64,000 nucleotides of DNA, from contig DAOUDG010000109.1 in NCBI GenBank assembly GCA_034431435.1, forward strand, positions 123,496 through 187,495. The letters run 5' to 3'. Each line of letters opens with the position of its first letter. Position 1 is the stretch's first letter. Below are positions 63,485 through 64,000 of this stretch, piece after piece. A program made the translations under genes and the position numbers. This stretch comes from JAHCIE01 sp034431435. Lineage in GTDB: Bacteria > Chloroflexota > Anaerolineae > Epilineales > JAHCIE01. The notes beneath the pieces were generated by a model that was given only the letters and a program-made list of their open reading frames with translations, was not told the DNA's origin and ran no database searches.

Positions 63485-63799
63485 ATGCCGAAGCAAGGTA
63501 TTCATCCCAAGTGGTATCCTGAGGCGCAGGTAACGTGCGCCTGTGGCACAACATTCACTGTAGGTTCGACCCAGCCGGTCATCCGTACCGATGTTTGCTC
63601 CAACTGCCACCCGTTCTACACGGGTGAGCAGCGCATCGTCGACACGGCCGGCCGCGTGGATCGCTTCATGATGCGCCTGGAGCGCCGTGAGCAGAAGGCC
63701 CAGGCTGCCGCCCAGCCGGCGGCCAAGCCTCAGCCGAGCAAGGCGAAGGCGGCCAGGCCAGCCAAGGCTCCCGCGCCCGCAGCTACCGCCGAAGAGTAG
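63485..63799 (+). CDS. rpmE: 50S ribosomal protein L31 with C-terminal Lys/Pro/Ala extension
   Basis: The first 66 or so residues are a zinc-type L31: MPKQGIHPKWYPEAQVTCAC, GTTFTVGSTQPVIRTDVCSNCHPFYTGEQR, with CAC and CSNC Cys residues. After VDRFMMRLERR, an extra tail of about 35 residues rich in Ala, Lys and Pro (KPQPSKAKAARPAKAPAPA) extends it to 104 aa. Such basic tails occur on ribosomal proteins of several phyla and probably touch rRNA. ATG 63485 follows AGGAAG. Confidence 0.95.
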   Translation: MPKQGIHPKWYPEAQVTCACGTTFTVGSTQPVIRTDVCSNCHPFYTGEQRIVDTAGRVDRFMMRLERREQKAQAAAQPAAKPQPSKAKAARPAKAPAPAATAEE

Positions 63800-63818
63800 G
63801 ACGTACGCCACCCAGCAC

Positions 63819-63849
63819 AAACCCCGGTTTCTTGAAGAAACTGGGGTTT
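63819..63849. terminator. terminator hairpin after rpmE
   Basis: AAACCCCGGTTTCT (63819-63832) pairs with AGAAACTGGGGTTT (63836-63849) with one G-U pair and a 3-base loop. It lies between rpmE and the convergent partial gene at the right edge. Confidence 0.8.
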
Positions 63850-63880
63850 ATGCTTATCTCTATCCTTGCAGATTTAACAA

Positions 63881-64000
63881 TTAGGCGGCGAGACGACGAT
63901 ACAAGGCGTCACGCGAACCGCCCGCCGCAAGGTGGTTCGAGAGCCAGTCGATGAGATGGCGACGGTGGCAGCGCTGCACCTCCCGCCTCGCCTCGCCCAG
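63881..64000 (-). CDS. 3' end of an unidentified gene (truncated by window edge)
   Basis: On the minus strand an open frame enters at base 64000 and ends with TAA at 63883-63881, giving 39 C-terminal residues (LGEARREVQRCHRRHLIDWL then SNHLAAGGSRDALYRRLAA). The Arg/Leu-rich helical composition and the position just beyond a terminator fit a real convergent gene. No family is recognised. Confidence 0.5.
   Translation of the reverse strand: MGEARREVQRCHRRHLIDWLSNHLAAGGSRDALYRRLAA

Noticed and set aside
63900..63960. tRNA-like GGTTCGAGAGCC sequence
   Set aside because: The surrounding bases do not form acceptor, D or anticodon stems, and the segment reads as protein-coding on the minus strand.

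Overview
The window is GC-rich and gene-dense. Its gene content points to a member of the Chloroflexota, probably the Chloroflexia. The signs are a secreted lipoprotein with a Pro/Thr 'TPGPTRTP' linker, a very large beta-helix surface protein ending in a YLPLL-type tail, a giant soluble-cyclase-like NTPase-TPR protein, an F420-type LLM oxidoreductase, and short GATTGGAGA-type and GAAGGAC-type tandem repeats both between and inside genes. This assignment rests on family knowledge and pattern recognition; no database search was run.

Layout. Positions 1-7076 (+) hold central and lipid metabolism: a 5'-truncated HPr-Enzyme I fusion, an LLM flavin/F420 oxidoreductase, citrate synthase, an acyl-CoA dehydrogenase, a PRC-barrel protein and a nitroreductase. 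Positions 7167-12056 (-) are a complete 2-oxoacid dehydrogenase operon (E1alpha, E1beta, E2, E3) with a good promoter at 12166-12194. Positions 12274-15927 (-) encode a cNMP-binding PP2C phosphatase, an ornithine-cyclodeaminase-like enzyme, a GNAT protein and a DUF456 membrane protein. Positions 16044-19195 carry a thioredoxin-TPR protein, a stand-alone Lrp/AsnC ligand-binding domain, an EVE protein and a glycosidase-like lipoprotein. UvrA and an ECF sigma factor follow (-). A divergent phosphofructokinase, a MacB/FtsX-type ABC exporter and a 57-aa membrane protein come next (+).

Positions 28915-41132 (+) hold three large genes: a 1286-aa double-cyclase/NTPase/TPR protein, a 1900-aa secreted protein (two beta-helix segments, a PPC-like domain interrupted by sixteen PDQFL repeats, then a C25/gingipain-like peptidase), and a patatin phospholipase with two cNMP-binding domains. 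Positions 41226-49915 (-) are a myo-inositol catabolic operon (two Gfo/Idh dehydrogenases, IolB, IolC, IolD, MmsA/IolA, IolE) with a clear promoter at 49966-49994. No IolJ aldolase, transporter or regulator is seen. A SolA-like amine oxidase lies divergently, followed by an acyl-CoA synthetase and a MOCO-sulfurase-like class V aminotransferase.

Positions 54713-61271 contain a CoA-binding protein, an M20 peptidase, a holin-like/alkaline-phosphatase fusion and methionyl-tRNA synthetase. metG is preceded by a T-box riboswitch with a Met (AUG) specifier, a canonical AGGGTGGTACCGCG antiterminator and a Rho-independent terminator. The last part (+) is adk, then rplU-rpmA-rpmE behind a near-consensus promoter with an attenuator-like hairpin. 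A truncated gene enters from the right edge on the minus strand.

The observations most worth following are the T-box, the minisatellite-bearing C25-like protein, the in-frame repeat tracts inside the E2 and UvrA genes, the phosphofructokinase homologue with altered catalytic residues, the sAC-like cyclase near cNMP-binding effectors, and the duplicated 3' end of iolD. I found no tRNA, rRNA, CRISPR array, transposase or prophage.
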